Position numbers and translations under genes: made by a program | Part shown: positions 20,578 to 32,134 of the stretch, in pieces | Position numbering within the stretch: position 1 is the first letter of the stretch | How the letters are laid out: every line of letters begins with the position of its first letter | The notes under the pieces: model-generated | What the model saw: the letters and a program-made list of their open reading frames with translations, nothing else | What the model was told of the DNA's origin: nothing | The model's database searches: none | Source of the DNA: Blepharisma stoltei | Lineage: Eukaryota > Ciliophora > Heterotrichea > Heterotrichida > Blepharismidae | DNA length: 64,000 bases | Reading direction: 5' to 3' | Assembly (NCBI GenBank): GCA_914767885.1 | Contig: CAJZBQ010000052.1 | Location: 796,637 to 860,636 of the forward strand

Positions 20578-22625
20578 TTATCAAGCAAAACTCACAAAGT
20601 TGTGTGCTTTATTGCCGCAAGATTTTGGAGAATTGGGGACTGATGAATATTTAGTACTCAGTGCCTGCTCTCTTTCTCCCATATAAATCTGAAACAATCG
20701 ATTTTTGTGAGGTTTCCTCTTGCTATTGCTAGCTGTGTGCCCCATGCTTTTCGTCATTGTTTTTCTTTCATATTGAAAAAACCTTGTTGCTAAAGCTGTT
20801 GCGAAGTGAAGCTCAGATGGTCTTCTTTCGAAGTTTATGTGATCCTTATAGCTTTGTTTTGTCTTGTACTCTTCGTTGTTTGACTCCTCTATCTTATTAA
20901 ATCTTATGGTTTAACGTCTCCTATGTGGTTGCAAGCCTCCTGCTACCGCTGCCTCCGCTCTGGGGTTTCCATAGTTTCGCCAGGAAGGACTTTTGAAGGA
21001 GGCCTCAAAAGGAGCCACTGGAAAGATGCCAACGCCAACATTCCGCTTCGACAGGTCGCCCTGACTTAGTGCTACTATACTCGACTTGACTGTTTCCAGC
21101 TAAAGGTCAACCCTCCTCGGGTTGGAGAGCAGTAAAAATACGATTCCTTCCGTTCCCTAGGACCAGAATCCGCTTATTTTCGGGCTTTGTATAGACAGGA
21201 TAGGATTCTCCTTGAAAACTGAACCTCATAATCAACTATTGCCGAAAGAGAAACAATTAGCAGAGCTTCGACAAAATGATATATTTTGATTATTTTTGAC
21301 TCCTCTAAATGCACATCAGAAGTACTTTTGCGGTGTCCAGAACCCAGCACGTCAATTAGCTCATTTAAGTTCCTTGGAGTGTCGGTAAATTCAAATTTCT
21401 GGTTACTCTCGTTATTTGGAGAAACCACTCTGCTGACATCTGCTGAGTATAGCATTTTCCGCTTTTGTTCTAGTTTTTCTCTCATAATTGCTTTTTGGTG
21501 AGATTTTTCTATTGTTTTTGCAATCATTTTTACAAAAACTGGACTGTTAGGTGCTCTGTGGAATTTAAAATCAAAGCGGAATTTCAGAGATTCCCTAGAT
21601 TTTCTCCTATCAGAAACTTTTCCTATGGGAATAAACTCTGGCACTGCAGATTCTAAATTTCTAGCATCTTCGTCAGGGTCTGGAGGCTGGTCAAGAAAAA
21701 TGGTATTAGTCCTGTTTTTATTCCTGACCCTGGGAATGTTGCTAAGCTCTTTGGCAAAAACAGGGTTTTCAAGCCTAATTAAATAATAATATCCATACCC
21801 ATCGACACACAAATCATATCTCAGCTGGTCAACAATTTCACTTTGAAATCGGTATATATATTCTGCAATAAACAGAGTCATTTCGTGGGCTCTTTCGCAT
21901 AGGGACTCATCTTTGACAGCGTCGCCGTTTTCTTTTTCAAATGATTTATATGAGAGCTCATTCTTGAACTCTCCATTTTCATTCTTGGCTTTCACTTTTA
22001 TCATCACGTTGGAATAAGTCTCAGGAAGAGCCATATGGATGCTTCTCATTTGTAAACCGTACATGAGGTTTTTGGAAAAATTGATTGCCTCTTTTGCTCT
22101 TACTCTCCCCTCCTTCGTGAGCGAACAAAACCATTGGAAAAATCCCTATTTTTCGCCCAAAAACCAACCCTTCGTGAGCGAATATAAAAAAATTTTTTAT
22201 GAAAAATTATTTCATATATAAGTGATCATTATTATAATGAAATCTCTATCTAATTCTGTTGAATTTTAAACAGCTTGCATTTTAAAAACATTAATTTTAA
22301 AAATTAAATTAATTTTTACTTATCAATTTTTACTCACGGAGTGGGGAGTTAGCACTTTCCTTCCTTTTTGATGATATAAATAAGCAATTATTTTTTCTGG
22401 GGAATAGTCCTCTAAGATTGGACACCTTATGTTTAAAAAGTGAGTTAATAGTTGCGAAGTTTTGTTTAGGGTCTTTGTTGTTTTTGTAATTACAATCCCA
22501 CTTTTATCGTTGGCATATCATTCTTGCAGTAGGTCACCTCTGCATAAGCCAGCTTCAAGAATTCTTAAAGGGGTTTTTCTTGTGTTAACTAACGAAAGAA
22601 GTCATGAATAAGTTTGATTTTCCAT
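20578..22625 (-). CDS. Unknown conserved-looking protein, split by a SINE-like element and a MITE
   Basis: 460 residues after removing MITE D (22103-22348) and S6 (20892-21294); both removals keep frame (KVL joins RAKEAINF; LEES joins NNEEYKTK). Begins MENQTYSWLL with UGA as Trp. The middle has EMTLFIAEYIYRFQ and DLCVDGYGYYYLIRLE; the C-terminal third is basic and Ser-rich, with no catalytic motif I recognise. No signal peptide or membrane span. The two removals and the exact codon count (461 with stop) make it a real gene. Confidence 0.75.
20892..21294 (-). mobile_element. SINE-like insertion S6
   Basis: 403 bp between perfect 13-bp repeats TTTGACTCCTCTA (20879-20891, 21295-21307). GC-rich body; left end ATCTTATTAAATCTTATGG matches the tail of S12. 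Antisense relative to the copies starting AAAATGGCG. Confidence 0.75.
22103..22348 (-). mobile_element. MITE copy D, shortened
   Basis: 246 bp, ends CTCTCCCCTCCTTCGTGAGCG and ACTCACGGAGTGGGGAG, flanked by TTA. Internal TATATAAGTGATCATTATTA and TTTTAAACAGCTTGCATTTT match the reverse of the intact copies. Confidence 0.75.
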
Positions 22626-23046
22626 GGAAATGAATTTCTTATATTATTTTTTTATTTTTACGAAGAAGTTCAACAGTTTCATATACAATATAGTAAATAA
22701 TGTAAAAGAAAGAAATCTGATCTAATTATTTGGCATTTTCAAAAAAATTTAAAATTGCAAGAAGCACTTTGCAAGAGTAATATTAATAAAGCAAGATACT
22801 TAAATGAGTTTAGGAATATCATTTAATTTTGATGGGTAGTTAAAAATTAAAATCATTTAGAAAAAGAAAAATAATTATCTTATATTATTCTTTAGTAAAG
22901 AAATGGATAAAATATCTCAATTCTATAGCAATCAAAGACAAAATGTATCGTGCCATCTTCATTAATGGCAATGAATCCCATTAAAAGCATTTTAATTAGT
23001 AAATACTTAATCATTGATTTGTAGTAAAAATTAAATTATACTCAAA
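22626..23046. other. AT-rich intergenic stretch
   Basis: About 420 bp between divergent genes; nothing recognisable beyond AT richness. Confidence 0.5.
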
Positions 23047-24946
23047 ATGGGGAATTATTTGATACAAGGCAACCAAAGCACATCACTTGCCAGCTATCTC
23101 TTAAAACCAGTCGACTTTTCCATGCAAATTCTCACAAAATGTAAGCTTTAAGCAGGAATTCTCTCTGACATAATGTTTCTTTATAAAAGATTCATTCGTC
23201 TGCACACAGGAAAAGGCTTTCTCCTGTCCAGAGCTGAGGTGAAAAGATTAGCAAGAGTTTCTCCAATGGGCGGCATGGAAGATGTGATTTTCAATGCTTT
23301 TCATATGTTTAGCTCTCAGAAGTTGAACATCCTTGAAATCTTTGCGGCAGCCATCACATACAGTGACATGGAGTTAAATGAAAAATTGAAACTTGCAATG
23401 TACATTTTCGATCTGGACGGCAGTAAATACTTGACAAAGGATGAGGTCTTACTGTTGTGCAGATCGTTCATCAGGGCTATTGGAAATATGACAAGAGGCC
23501 CTGAAATTGAAGAGCCTAGCATTTTGGTTCTTTGTGACACTTTTTTCTCTGTACTTAATAAAAACACAAATGGAAAAATTAGCTTGGATGAGTAATTTAT
23601 TATTCAGCCTCAAAAATTTAGTATTTCTGAATCAAACTTTAACTGAGCTTCTCAATAAAAATATCAAAATGAAAGAGCTTAAAATTTTCGCTACAGAAAA
23701 TTCGCCCCGGAATAAAACACCCTTAATAAAAAGAGGACACCGTCGGGTTGAAACTATCGGAGCTTCACCTTTCACAATTAAAGCCCGAGCCACAAGCCGA
23801 CAAAGAGACACATCAGCCACTTCAAAAGTAAGAAGATCATCTTTCAGAAAAAAACGAACTGATAACTTCAGTGTTTCCATTGGAAATGAGTTAATTTCCA
23901 GATGCGAAGCCAATAGATTTTACGAGGTCTTCAAAGCAGCAGCCAAAGGACAAAACGTAGCAATTTCATTTTTAATCCACAATTTAATGCTGCAAGAAAG
24001 AGACCTTGTATACGACGCAGACCTCATTCCTCAGACCTAATCATAATCTTAATTAACATTATCGAAAAGCTCCCGGATATATCTTCATGGTATTTATCTC
24101 TATCTTGATTCGCGTCTATCGGTTATGCTCCTCCAGTAATGCACTCACACACTAACTGAAGTGTATCGGGCTGGGGTCATATGCCGTATTCCAGATTGGG
24201 CTCTTTCAAAAAATGTGAAATTGATTTTCAGGTCAAGATGAAACTTGCTGTCCTGAGCCTAGTAAATTGTCCGATTGGTCCTAAGGAATTTGCTAGGCTT
24301 TCCCTTTCCAAAACCAAGCATTATCATCCACAGAGGCAGAGCCTTAACCTGTAATGAGCTTGCGGCAGCCTAAATCCCACGTTGTGCTCCACCAAACAAG
24401 AAAAGCCTGGCCACATTTCCAAAGCCTTCCTCCCTTTCGCAAGGTCCCTTGGTTTCCCTTAACAAATATTATGAGGTTGGGCTGGCTCGCCATGCTATTT
24501 TACTGTATCTCATTTCTCAGACCAGCGAAATCATGAATTTCACACAAATGCTTTCAATGATCTATAGGAATGCTACACCGGCCGAAATCCGAAGACTTGT
24601 CAGAATTATTGACCGTAAGAAATATTTAGCCAATTTAGAGCCTGAGACACCGATTCTGGAAAATAATCAAGAGTATAGGAAAAGACTGTCATTTAGGACA
24701 GCAAAGATTTATCCACAGCTTTTTGATAAATTTGAGAAGGATAAAGACGGGTTCATCGGATTTAAAGCGTTGAAAAAAGTACTTGGAGACAAGTTTCAAG
24801 AAGAAAATCTACACAAATTATATGATCAGTATCGCACAGATAAAGGTATTGATCTTCAAGGGTTCATAATGATGTTCGCACCAAATAATTCATATATAAC
24901 GCAGGATGTACTTCATAAGCTCTTGACATATAATGTAAAGACATAG
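23047..24946 (+). CDS. N-myristoylated EF-hand protein (calcineurin-B-like), two introns, one SINE-like insert
   Basis: 460 residues after removing two introns and S7. MGNYL start (possible myristoylation). The first 200 residues resemble calcineurin B-like sensors: FDLDGSKYLTKDE and NKNTNGKISLDD loops spaced as in that family. A basic Ser/Thr-rich linker follows (KARATSRQRDTS), then more helices and a third loop EKDKDGFIGFKA near the C terminus. Likely a membrane-associated calcium sensor. Codon count closes exactly with the left copy of the 15-bp repeat kept. Confidence 0.8.
23141..23155 (+). other. 15-nt intron
   Basis: GTAAGCTTTAAGCAG; contains an in-frame TAA. Splicing joins ACAAAAT to GAATTC, giving TKWILSD (a UGG codon across the junction). 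Confidence 0.85.
23592..23607 (+). other. 16-nt intron
   Basis: GTAATTTATTATTCAG between GATGA and CCTCAAAAA. Splicing is needed to shift from the first EF-hand frame to the frame that continues to the end of the gene. Confidence 0.8.
24038..24508 (-). mobile_element. SINE-like insertion S7
   Basis: 471 bp between 15-bp repeats CTCATTCCTCAGACC (24023-24037) and CTCATTTCTCAGACC (24509-24523). Shares TTGTCCGATTGGTCCTAAGG with S9 and ends TGGCTCGCCATGCTATTTTA, the reverse of the sense start. Confidence 0.78.
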
Positions 24947-25267
24947 ACCGAGCAACACACGTATATAGATTCATAACGTAATTTTTTTATAAATTTTTGG
25001 ATACCATTAATTTTAATTTCCATTAGCCTATGAACAATTAAATAATAGTTACTAGGATTACTTTAATAACTCTATTATTAAATTCGAGCATATATGCAAA
25101 TATCCTAAATTATTTGAACTGATTTTAATTAGTTTAAGACACTAAATTCTGATAAATTAACTAGTTCAGGGTTATATAAAGAAAAGTTTTATAAGAATTT
25201 CACTTAAAATTTTCAACCCGTTATTAAAGAACAATTTTATTTAATTTCTTTTGTTCAAATAATTATA
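24947..25267. other. AT-rich intergenic stretch
   Basis: About 320 bp; no gene or repeat ends seen. Confidence 0.5.
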
Positions 25268-28200
25268 ATGGATATTGGAAGGCCTTTGAAACTTATTGAT
25301 ATAAAGGACAATGGCGAGATGGAAGTCACAACAGAAGGAATCGCCCATCTTCAAAGCTACACAAATTCAGTTGGTCTAGTATGTGTAATTGGTTCTCCAT
25401 GTGTAGGAAAATCCACTCTTGCAAACAAAATCCTCGATCGGCCTCAAGGTTTTGAAGTTGGCAACGGTCGAGAAATGCTAACAAGGGGTATTTGGATTTG
25501 GAACCAGTCTATAAAAGTAATCCAAAAAGACGATACTGGAATTGAAAAAGAAGGCGAGCTTCTTGTTCTTGATTGTGAAGCCTTTACATCTCGGCCAGAC
25601 CAAAACATCCAGTTAGGACTCCAAATTCTCGCATTGGCTTCTTTATTAAGCTCTCATCTTGTGCTCTGCACAAGCCAAGCAATCAATAATCAGTACTTGC
25701 AAGATCTTGAAATCCTAAATGAATTGCCAACAGCTATTTTGGTCAGGTAAGCTTTATATAGAAAAAAACAAGACTCAAGGAACTATCTGGGGAATTATCT
25801 TCCAAGCCTCTCTTGGGTTATTTCTGGGCCTGACATCAAGCTAGGAGGACAGTCTGCGACGTAAAGGCTACATAGGAAATATTTGGAAAAATGCTTATCA
25901 AAGCAAGCTGGAGAGCCTGCAGCAATCACAAATATAAAAACCAACATCAAAAATTTCTTCAAAAAGCGGGCGTGTTTTAGCATTCCTCCTTTAATTGACG
26001 ACAAAAATCCCCAGCAAAAATCAGCATATCAAGCTTCAATTGCTCCGTTTGTTGAATATATAAGGTCAAGCACTGAAAATAAAAGGTTCAATGGGAAGCT
26101 CATAAGCGGAGCTGTCCTTTCTAACATGGCCCAGGCCTTTGTGCATAGGTTTCATAAGAAAGCTCCTGCCGTCATCCTAAATGCTTTTGAAAGAGCTGTA
26201 GCTTCAGAGTCGCGCCGCCACAAAGAAAAGCTATTTATCAGGTACCTAGACAAAAAAATGGCGACATCACCGACCCATTCTCTCTCAGACCTGCTTCGAA
26301 TTTGGGGGGGCTTTGCTGCGGCCTGAAGTCATACTGAGGAGGAAACGGAGTCTACAGGTACTAGGCATTTTTGTTTCGGTTGGGTTTTGCCTCCCTCATC
26401 CAGCAATAAAGATTTTTGTCTTTTCTATGGATATTTAAAAAAGGGCTTTTTACTCCTATAGATCACTAGTGCCGACGACAGCAAAGCTAGTACTGATATT
26501 AGATATGGAGTTTATCCCTAACTGGAATTCTAGTCACTCATGCAGCAGCCGTTTGTCCCAAGCCTGTATACTCCAAGAATCCGAGACAGCATTAAAAGCC
26601 AGTCCGAAAGCTAGAGAAGAGCTATCTCTTGTGGAAAAGCTGACATATCCAGGAGGTCACTAGCAGCTGAACTAGTCTTCTACGAAGAATCGTCTCCGAA
26701 GAGCCCTTATCTATATTAATATTAATATAAATGCTACCTAGACAAAATGGGACTAATTGAAAATGACATGCCCTGTGATGAAGAACATCTATGGAAAGAG
26801 CACCAATCTGTGCTAAAAGAGCTACTAAAAGAATTTGATGGGATGATGCTAGGAGTAATCGAGCAGGAAGAAGTCCAAGAAGAAAGAAATAGTCTTATTG
26901 AAAGAATTGACTCTTATTATGAAGACTTAAAAGCAGCTAATAATAAAGCTAGTGATGCCAAATGCAGAGATGCCTTTAAATCAGCCTTTGACCCAATTAA
27001 GGCAGAAGCGCTGAAATATAATGAGGATGGTAGTGCAAATGTGACGGAACTGGAGCAAAGTATTTTAAATGCTATAAATAAGTATCAAGATAACGCTGAA
27101 GGACCGATGGCTGAGACTGTTTTTGCAGAAGAGATTGCGTTTTTGGTACCTCATATGTGTAGCTTATTAAGAGATATGCACAGCCATTCAGATACTGATA
27201 AAGAGGATTTGGAACGAGAAATCAAAAATTTAACGAGGCACAGAGATGAGGCGAGGGCTGGAGAAAAAAGACTGAGGGATTTGTTAGAAGAGACCAATAA
27301 AAACTACGAAAAGCAATTAGAGCAGAGAGAAAAACAAATTGCTGAACTTCAAGCCAATGTCAATTCAAGAATACACGCAGCTGAAAGCAAAGCCAGACTC
27401 CAAGCCAGAGAAATCCAAGGATTGAAGCTGGAACTTGAACAAGCCCAAAAAGAAAGAGAAATGGTGATTGAAGCAGAAAGAGACATGTACGAAAAAAAGA
27501 TCAGCGACATGGAAAGCAAACTTTATAAATTACAATTGGAAAATGGGAAGTATGAAAAGTCGCTTGACGAGCTCAGAGAAGAACAAGAAAAAATAATTTC
27601 AGATAAAAATGAACAAATCAATGATCTGTCAAGAAGGATTAAACTTATGGAAACACAGTCAGAAGCCCCAAGCACTCGCCAAGACTCTTCGATTCTCAGG
27701 TCTTTCAGAGACTATTTAGAAGACATTTTCAATAAATTTTCAAAAGAGCAGAATGGCAACGCTAAATATTTGTCTCAGCTTGAAAGAGTTTCAAGCCTCC
27801 AAAGCGAACTTAATCAATTCAAACTGCAGGAACAAGAAAACAGGAACAAGCTTATAGACGAGTATGAAGAAAAGCTAGGCCAGCTTAGGGCTGAAAAAGA
27901 AGCAATTGCGAAAGAGCTTGCAGAGGTCCTGGAAAAACAAAAATTAGATTTAAACTTGAATATTGATAACTTGGCCATTGATATAGAGAGTACAAACTCT
28001 GAAAGAGAAGAACAAATCAAAAGAGTCATTGATGAGAAAAATGAAATTTCTAATGAATTGAATAAAAGAGAGCAGCAGCTGCTGGACCAGAATGAAGCAA
28101 TGGACGCTTATAAAAAGCAAATAGACACACTGCAAATTGAATTGGATGATAGGGATAACATGCTAAATAGGCTGAAGATTGAAAATGTGGAGGAAAAGGA

Positions 28201-28357
28201 TGATAATGATATATTGATAAGCTTGATGGGGGTTGTTATGGAGGTTCAACAAAAAAAAAGAAATGTGCAGACCATCCATTTAGGGAGGATTCAGAATTCA
28301 GATAATCGAGGGAAAGTAGCGAAACTTTTTAAGAAATTTGGAATACCATATGAATAA
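25268..28357 (+). CDS. Guanylate-binding-protein-like large GTPase with long coiled-coil tail
   Basis: Dynamin-superfamily GTPase of the GBP type. After two 15-nt introns and S8 are removed it is 855 residues. Seen: P-loop GSPCVGKST, the switch II region LVLDCEAF (DxxG is altered to DCEA), then LLSSHLVLCTS and INNQYLQDLEIL as in GBPs; a helical middle domain; and a tail from about residue 380 of heptad-rich coiled coil (many E/K/Q). GBPs act at membranes and in defence against intracellular microbes in animals; the role in a ciliate is open. S8 lies at the GTPase/helical-domain border. Confidence 0.8.
25747..25761 (+). other. 15-nt intron
   Basis: GTAAGCTTTATATAG, carrying an in-frame TAA; joins ATTTTGGTCAG to AAAAAAACAAG. 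Confidence 0.88.
25861..25875 (+). other. 15-nt intron
   Basis: GTAAAGGCTACATAG; joins TCTGCGAC to GAAATATTTGG and removes an in-frame TAG. Confidence 0.88.
26256..26734 (+). mobile_element. SINE-like insertion S8
   Basis: 479 bp between perfect 13-bp repeats TACCTAGACAAAA (26243-26255, 26735-26747). Starts AAATGGCGACATCACC and ends with an ATATTAATATTAATATAA tail. Removal with one repeat gives RYLDKMGLIEN in frame. Confidence 0.8.
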
Positions 28358-28545
28358 TTAACTAATTCATTAAATAAATAATAAGACTAAGCTTTGACTT
28401 TATTCAATAAGACTTTCACTAATTAATTTATTATGGCTTTATTAATTGTTTTATCTATTCTCATCAATTCTATTTATCTATATTTTATTTCAAGTTTTGA
28501 ATTAAAATATCTTCATCTAAATCTATTCTTTGGCCATAAATAATA

Positions 28546-29439
28546 ATGAGTCTAAGCTGGCTATCAACCAAATCCCTTTTCGGGCTAACTATCGGACTCG
28601 GAATTGGATATGCAGGATTCAACTTCCTCTTCCACAAAAAGCCCAAAGCCCACACCCACGAGACTTATGTTTCAAAAACCCTTCTCCTTGCTATACTAAA
28701 AGAAATAAACAGAGAAATGATCGCGCTCGCCATCTCCCTCGCAACAACTGCAGCTCAAATCCGAGAACAAATGAGCCCAAATTATCCTGAAAAGATAATC
28801 CTACAAATGATAGAGTCCAGCAGTAAGTAATATCTAGCTTCCTTTCCAAAGCAAATGGAATCGCTAGAAAAAAGAGTTTATGAAAGATTTAATACAAATA
28901 AAAAGGTCGTCGAAAAAGCATTTAAAAAGGATTTTCATGATGATCCGTAAACCCTAAACAGTGATATCCAAGACCTCTGTTTAAAGGCTAGAAAAATCGT
29001 CGAAAACGCGTTTAAAGGGATACTCCCAGTCATAGGAAGTCCTTTACCAGATTTCATGACGTCTGATTTTGTGTTAAGTATTATGAGAGAAATTTATAAC
29101 AAAAATACAAAGGCTACACTTATAATGATTAGAGAAGCAGAAACTAAAGGAATTTTAATCAATTTTAAAGACCAGCGCTTCATTGAAGTGACTCAAGAAA
29201 TTGAGACAAAAATAGAGCTTGAAAAGCGGGAGATTTTTGAAAAATACCGATTAATGCATTATGAAGATTCACCAAGCTGTATCATCCATAATGCCATTAA
29301 GCAATTTTCGCAGAATTCAAAAGAGTTTAGGAGAGAGTTAAATAGGATTGAAAATGGGTACCACAGCACGATTCAGCAGATCATGCAAAATCAGCTTTCT
29401 AGGGACCAAGAATTCCAGATAATGAATAGGCTAGATTAG
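28546..29439 (+). CDS. Unknown single-pass membrane protein with two introns
   Basis: 287 residues after splicing two 15-nt introns. A hydrophobic segment at residues about 11-28 (GLTIGLGIGYAGFNFLF) near the N terminus, then a largely helical, charged protein with no recognised motif. Length and a single N-terminal anchor would fit an organelle or ER membrane protein. The exact codon count (288) supports the two introns. Confidence 0.72.
28823..28837 (+). other. 15-nt intron
   Basis: GTAAGTAATATCTAG, containing an in-frame TAA; joins TCCAGCA to CTTCC. Confidence 0.85.
28947..28961 (+). other. 15-nt intron
   Basis: GTAAACCCTAAACAG; joins GATGATCC to TGATATCC and removes an in-frame TAA. Confidence 0.85.
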
Positions 29440-29495
29440 ACTTTTATTAAAATTTAATTTTAATGTGACTGATTAGAAAGCTTCTTTTAAATATC

Positions 29496-29765
29496 TTATT
29501 GGTTGTGCTTCAACAAATAATAAGCAAAAAATTCGACTGGGTTGCTTGGTCGACATTGGTCAAGCTCTGATAGCGCTTTCAGCACGATCTCTGAAACAGT
29601 TGAGTTCAAGTAAGTCCTAGTTGGCATTATTTTAGGATTCAATTTATTGTTAATTCTTTGTGCAGTCTCTTCTGCTTTGAGCCCTTCTTCTGGGTTGTCG
29701 TACCCACACTCTGGGTCAATCATTCTCATTGACTTCGACTTCATCGAGGAAACTTCAGAGTCCAT
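29496..29765 (-). CDS. DPY30: DPY30-domain protein
   Basis: 89 residues from ATG at 29765. The C-terminal half is a DPY30 dimerisation helix pair: MPTRTYLNSTV, SEIVLKALSEL, and RPSNPVEFFAYYLLKH (family pattern RPxNPixfLAxyLLkh). DPY30 is a core part of COMPASS H3K4 methyltransferases; the same fold occurs in ciliary radial-spoke and adenylate-kinase proteins, so a ciliary role is equally possible here. I chose this start because the frame of the neighbouring beta-helix gene ends with TAA at 29795, 29 bp upstream. Confidence 0.85.
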   Translation of the reverse strand: MDSEVSSMKSKSMRMIDPECGYDNPEEGLKAEETAQRINNKLNPKIMPTRTYLNSTVSEIVLKALSELDQCRPSNPVEFFAYYLLKHNQ

Positions 29766-29794
29766 TTTATTTTTATTTAAAACATTATATATAT

Positions 29795-31726
29795 TTAATA
29801 AATCATGCATTTCAGGTTTCCTTTCCCACAAATATTTCTTCCTCCTTGGATAAAGACCTTAGTAGGACCTTCTACATTTCCGCTGATATTATGTTTCATT
29901 TCTTCAGGGTCATCTAAGAAGGTAACCAGGTCTCTAGATCCTTCGCCTATTAGCATAGCTCCCTGTGTGTTATCAACGATGAGAGTTTTCTCTATGACCA
30001 CTCTGAATTTCGCAACGGTGATTCCATATGCTTTATTGATAGAGATATCACTATTAGAAAGAATGACTGTCCCTCTAAGGTTTTCTGGAGCTATTTGATC
30101 TTTTCCTTTCACATAAGAAGTGGGCTCTCTTGACTGCATTAAATATACTCCGTTATGATAATTTTCTGTAATCTTGCATTGGTCAATTGTGATGCTTCCC
30201 TGGTAGAAATCGAGGACAGTGACTCCATTTTCCCCATTGCTGTATATTTTGCATTTTTTTATTTCAAGGCTTGTTTCAATTTCTGCTTCTTTATTGGAGC
30301 TACCTACCACCATTACCCCTCCTAAGCTGTTTCTATACAGTTCATTGTTATCGAAAACTCCTCCAGCGTCATACAAATATACTCCATAGCCTCCACAGGA
30401 ATCATAGCATCGATTAAGTGTAACCATGATTCGGGAATCTGGGGTCAATTTGTATACTTTTTGCAGCCACAAGCCGCTTCCTTGGCTTCAATTAAAATCA
30501 TTAGACAAAACATAGAGGTCTTGGAGCGCTAAATGGCGCACAGCTAAAGCTTCTTTAGCAGACTGCTCGATTTTATTTTTTATTATATTCACAATAGATG
30601 GAAAATGGCAGACATGCTCGCTTCAAATGCTGACTCCATAAGCTCCAGAGTTTTTTATGTCATTTCCTTCAATTCTAATCGTCCTTGATTGGATTTCTCT
30701 TGAATTCGTCAAAGAGCCAGACCGTGAGCTGGGTTTTCCAAAACTTGAATTTGGAATTATCCTAATTTCGACTGAGGTTTTTTGACAATTTTGAATGACG
30801 CTTTCTAATAGTTGAAAATTGGTAGGGTTTAATATACTGACTCCATTTCCAATACAGTTGTTTATATGAGTTTTTTCAATATGAATTGAGGAGTTTATAC
30901 CTCCTTTGATAATCTCATGGAAGTTGCTGATATTGCACGATTTTATGACAAGAGAACTGTTATATCTCAAATCAATCCTTGTTGCGTGTCTCTTGAAAGA
31001 AATTCCATTTGCTCAAAAGCAAACATCTTGCAGCTCTTCTGAAGAGTCCTCTACTGTAGAAACCATCTCTTTTTCTTCATGATTGATGCTTCGAATATCA
31101 CAGTCGCGTACTTCTATACTTGTATTTGGTGAGTCCATAATAAAGAGTGCTGGCGGAGACGTGCTGGACTTAGCAGCACCCCCAGTGAGGTTAAAAATAA
31201 TAGAAAGCTCACACATCAGCGCTGATTCTGATATTGATCCAATCATGCTCTCTTTCGAGTGACTGCTGAAATCAACTACAATTGACCCGTTCGCTATTTC
31301 CAAGGTGCAGCCAGGCGTTCCTTTGATGGTTATCGGGGATGTAATCAAAAGTCCATTTAAGGTGATGTTTTGGGGAGGCAAAGTGATTATTGCTCCAGGA
31401 GCCGCTTTCCTTATAACTTCTTGAAGTCTTAAAGCGACGTCGTTTTCGTCCTGAAAGCTTAAACGACTTAAGTCAATTTCTTGGAGCCCAATTGAAAAAA
31501 GTTGCTCGATTGTTCGAAATGAATCTTGAGATATCGCTCTTGAAATCTCCATGCTAGGACGAGATATCGAGGTTTGAAATTTCCCTGAGCAACTGAACTG
31601 AGAGCGGTTGCTCATTGATTCTTCTTTGTAGTGGAGATCGTTTGCGTTGTGGTAAAAGGTGTTTTTGAGGATTTTTCGTTCGATATTTGAAAGGTTATTC
31701 TCTTTATGTGAATACCCACTTGACAT
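29795..31726 (-). CDS. Parallel beta-helix (pectin-lyase-like) repeat protein
   Basis: 643 residues, continuous when UGA is Trp. Many short repeats of the type found in right-handed beta-helix proteins (NSASIIV-like rungs: IRIEGNDIKNSGAYGVSI, ITIDQCKITENYHNGVYL, VILSNSDISINKAYGITV). Such folds occur in NosD/FBXO11-type proteins as well as carbohydrate lyases; no lyase catalytic triad is evident, and no F-box or signal peptide is clear, so a scaffold or FBXO11-like role is more likely than an enzyme. It ends KGNLKCMIY-TAA. Confidence 0.75.
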
Positions 31727-31735
31727 AATAAAATA

Positions 31736-32088
31736 TGGGAATTTAATTTGCCTTTTGATTTAATAGAAAATCAGCGTGAACAGGATTTGCAGATGCTTGC
31801 TGAAGTAATATTCGGTAAGGAAATTGAAGAAATCCTATGAGGGCTTAGCAAAGAGTAGAAGATTTTTGATTTTTTAATCAATGAATTTAATTATAAAAGA
31901 TTGCTATAAATTTATATACATTAAAGCAATATGGAAAGAAAAAAAATTGAGAAAATTTTGATTTATTTTGTAGATTGTCTCTTAAACTCTTTAAGGTCAT
32001 TAATGATTTAAAACCATTAGCACAAAATGAGCCTCAAAAACTTAAAAAATATGTTGGCTTTCGTGCATATGAAATAGTGAGAAGTTAA
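31736..32088 (+). CDS. Short unknown gene with an IES, start not resolved
   Basis: Two coding blocks in one frame after removal of 31846-31970: the first reads EFNLPFDLIENQREQ and EVIFGKEIEEILWG, the second LSLKLFKVINDLKPLAQ and ends EIVRS-TAA. UGA is Trp in EILWG. No in-frame ATG precedes the first block; the only nearby ATG (31735) is in another frame and meets TAA after three codons. Either an upstream exon is missing or the start is damaged. No domain recognised. Confidence 0.45.
31846..31970. other. Probable TA-bounded IES (125 bp)
   Basis: Lies between TA at 31846 and TA at 31971; removal joins EILWGL to RLSLKLF. AT-rich with stops in all frames. Confidence 0.55.
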
Positions 32089-32134
32089 TTATTGATAAAG
32101 TAAAAAAATTGAGTTGAAAATCTTCTCACGATAA

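Noticed and set aside
29781-29831. Frameshift fusing the beta-helix protein to DPY30
   Set aside because: A natural TAA, a short AT-rich spacer and a good ATG give two normal-length genes.
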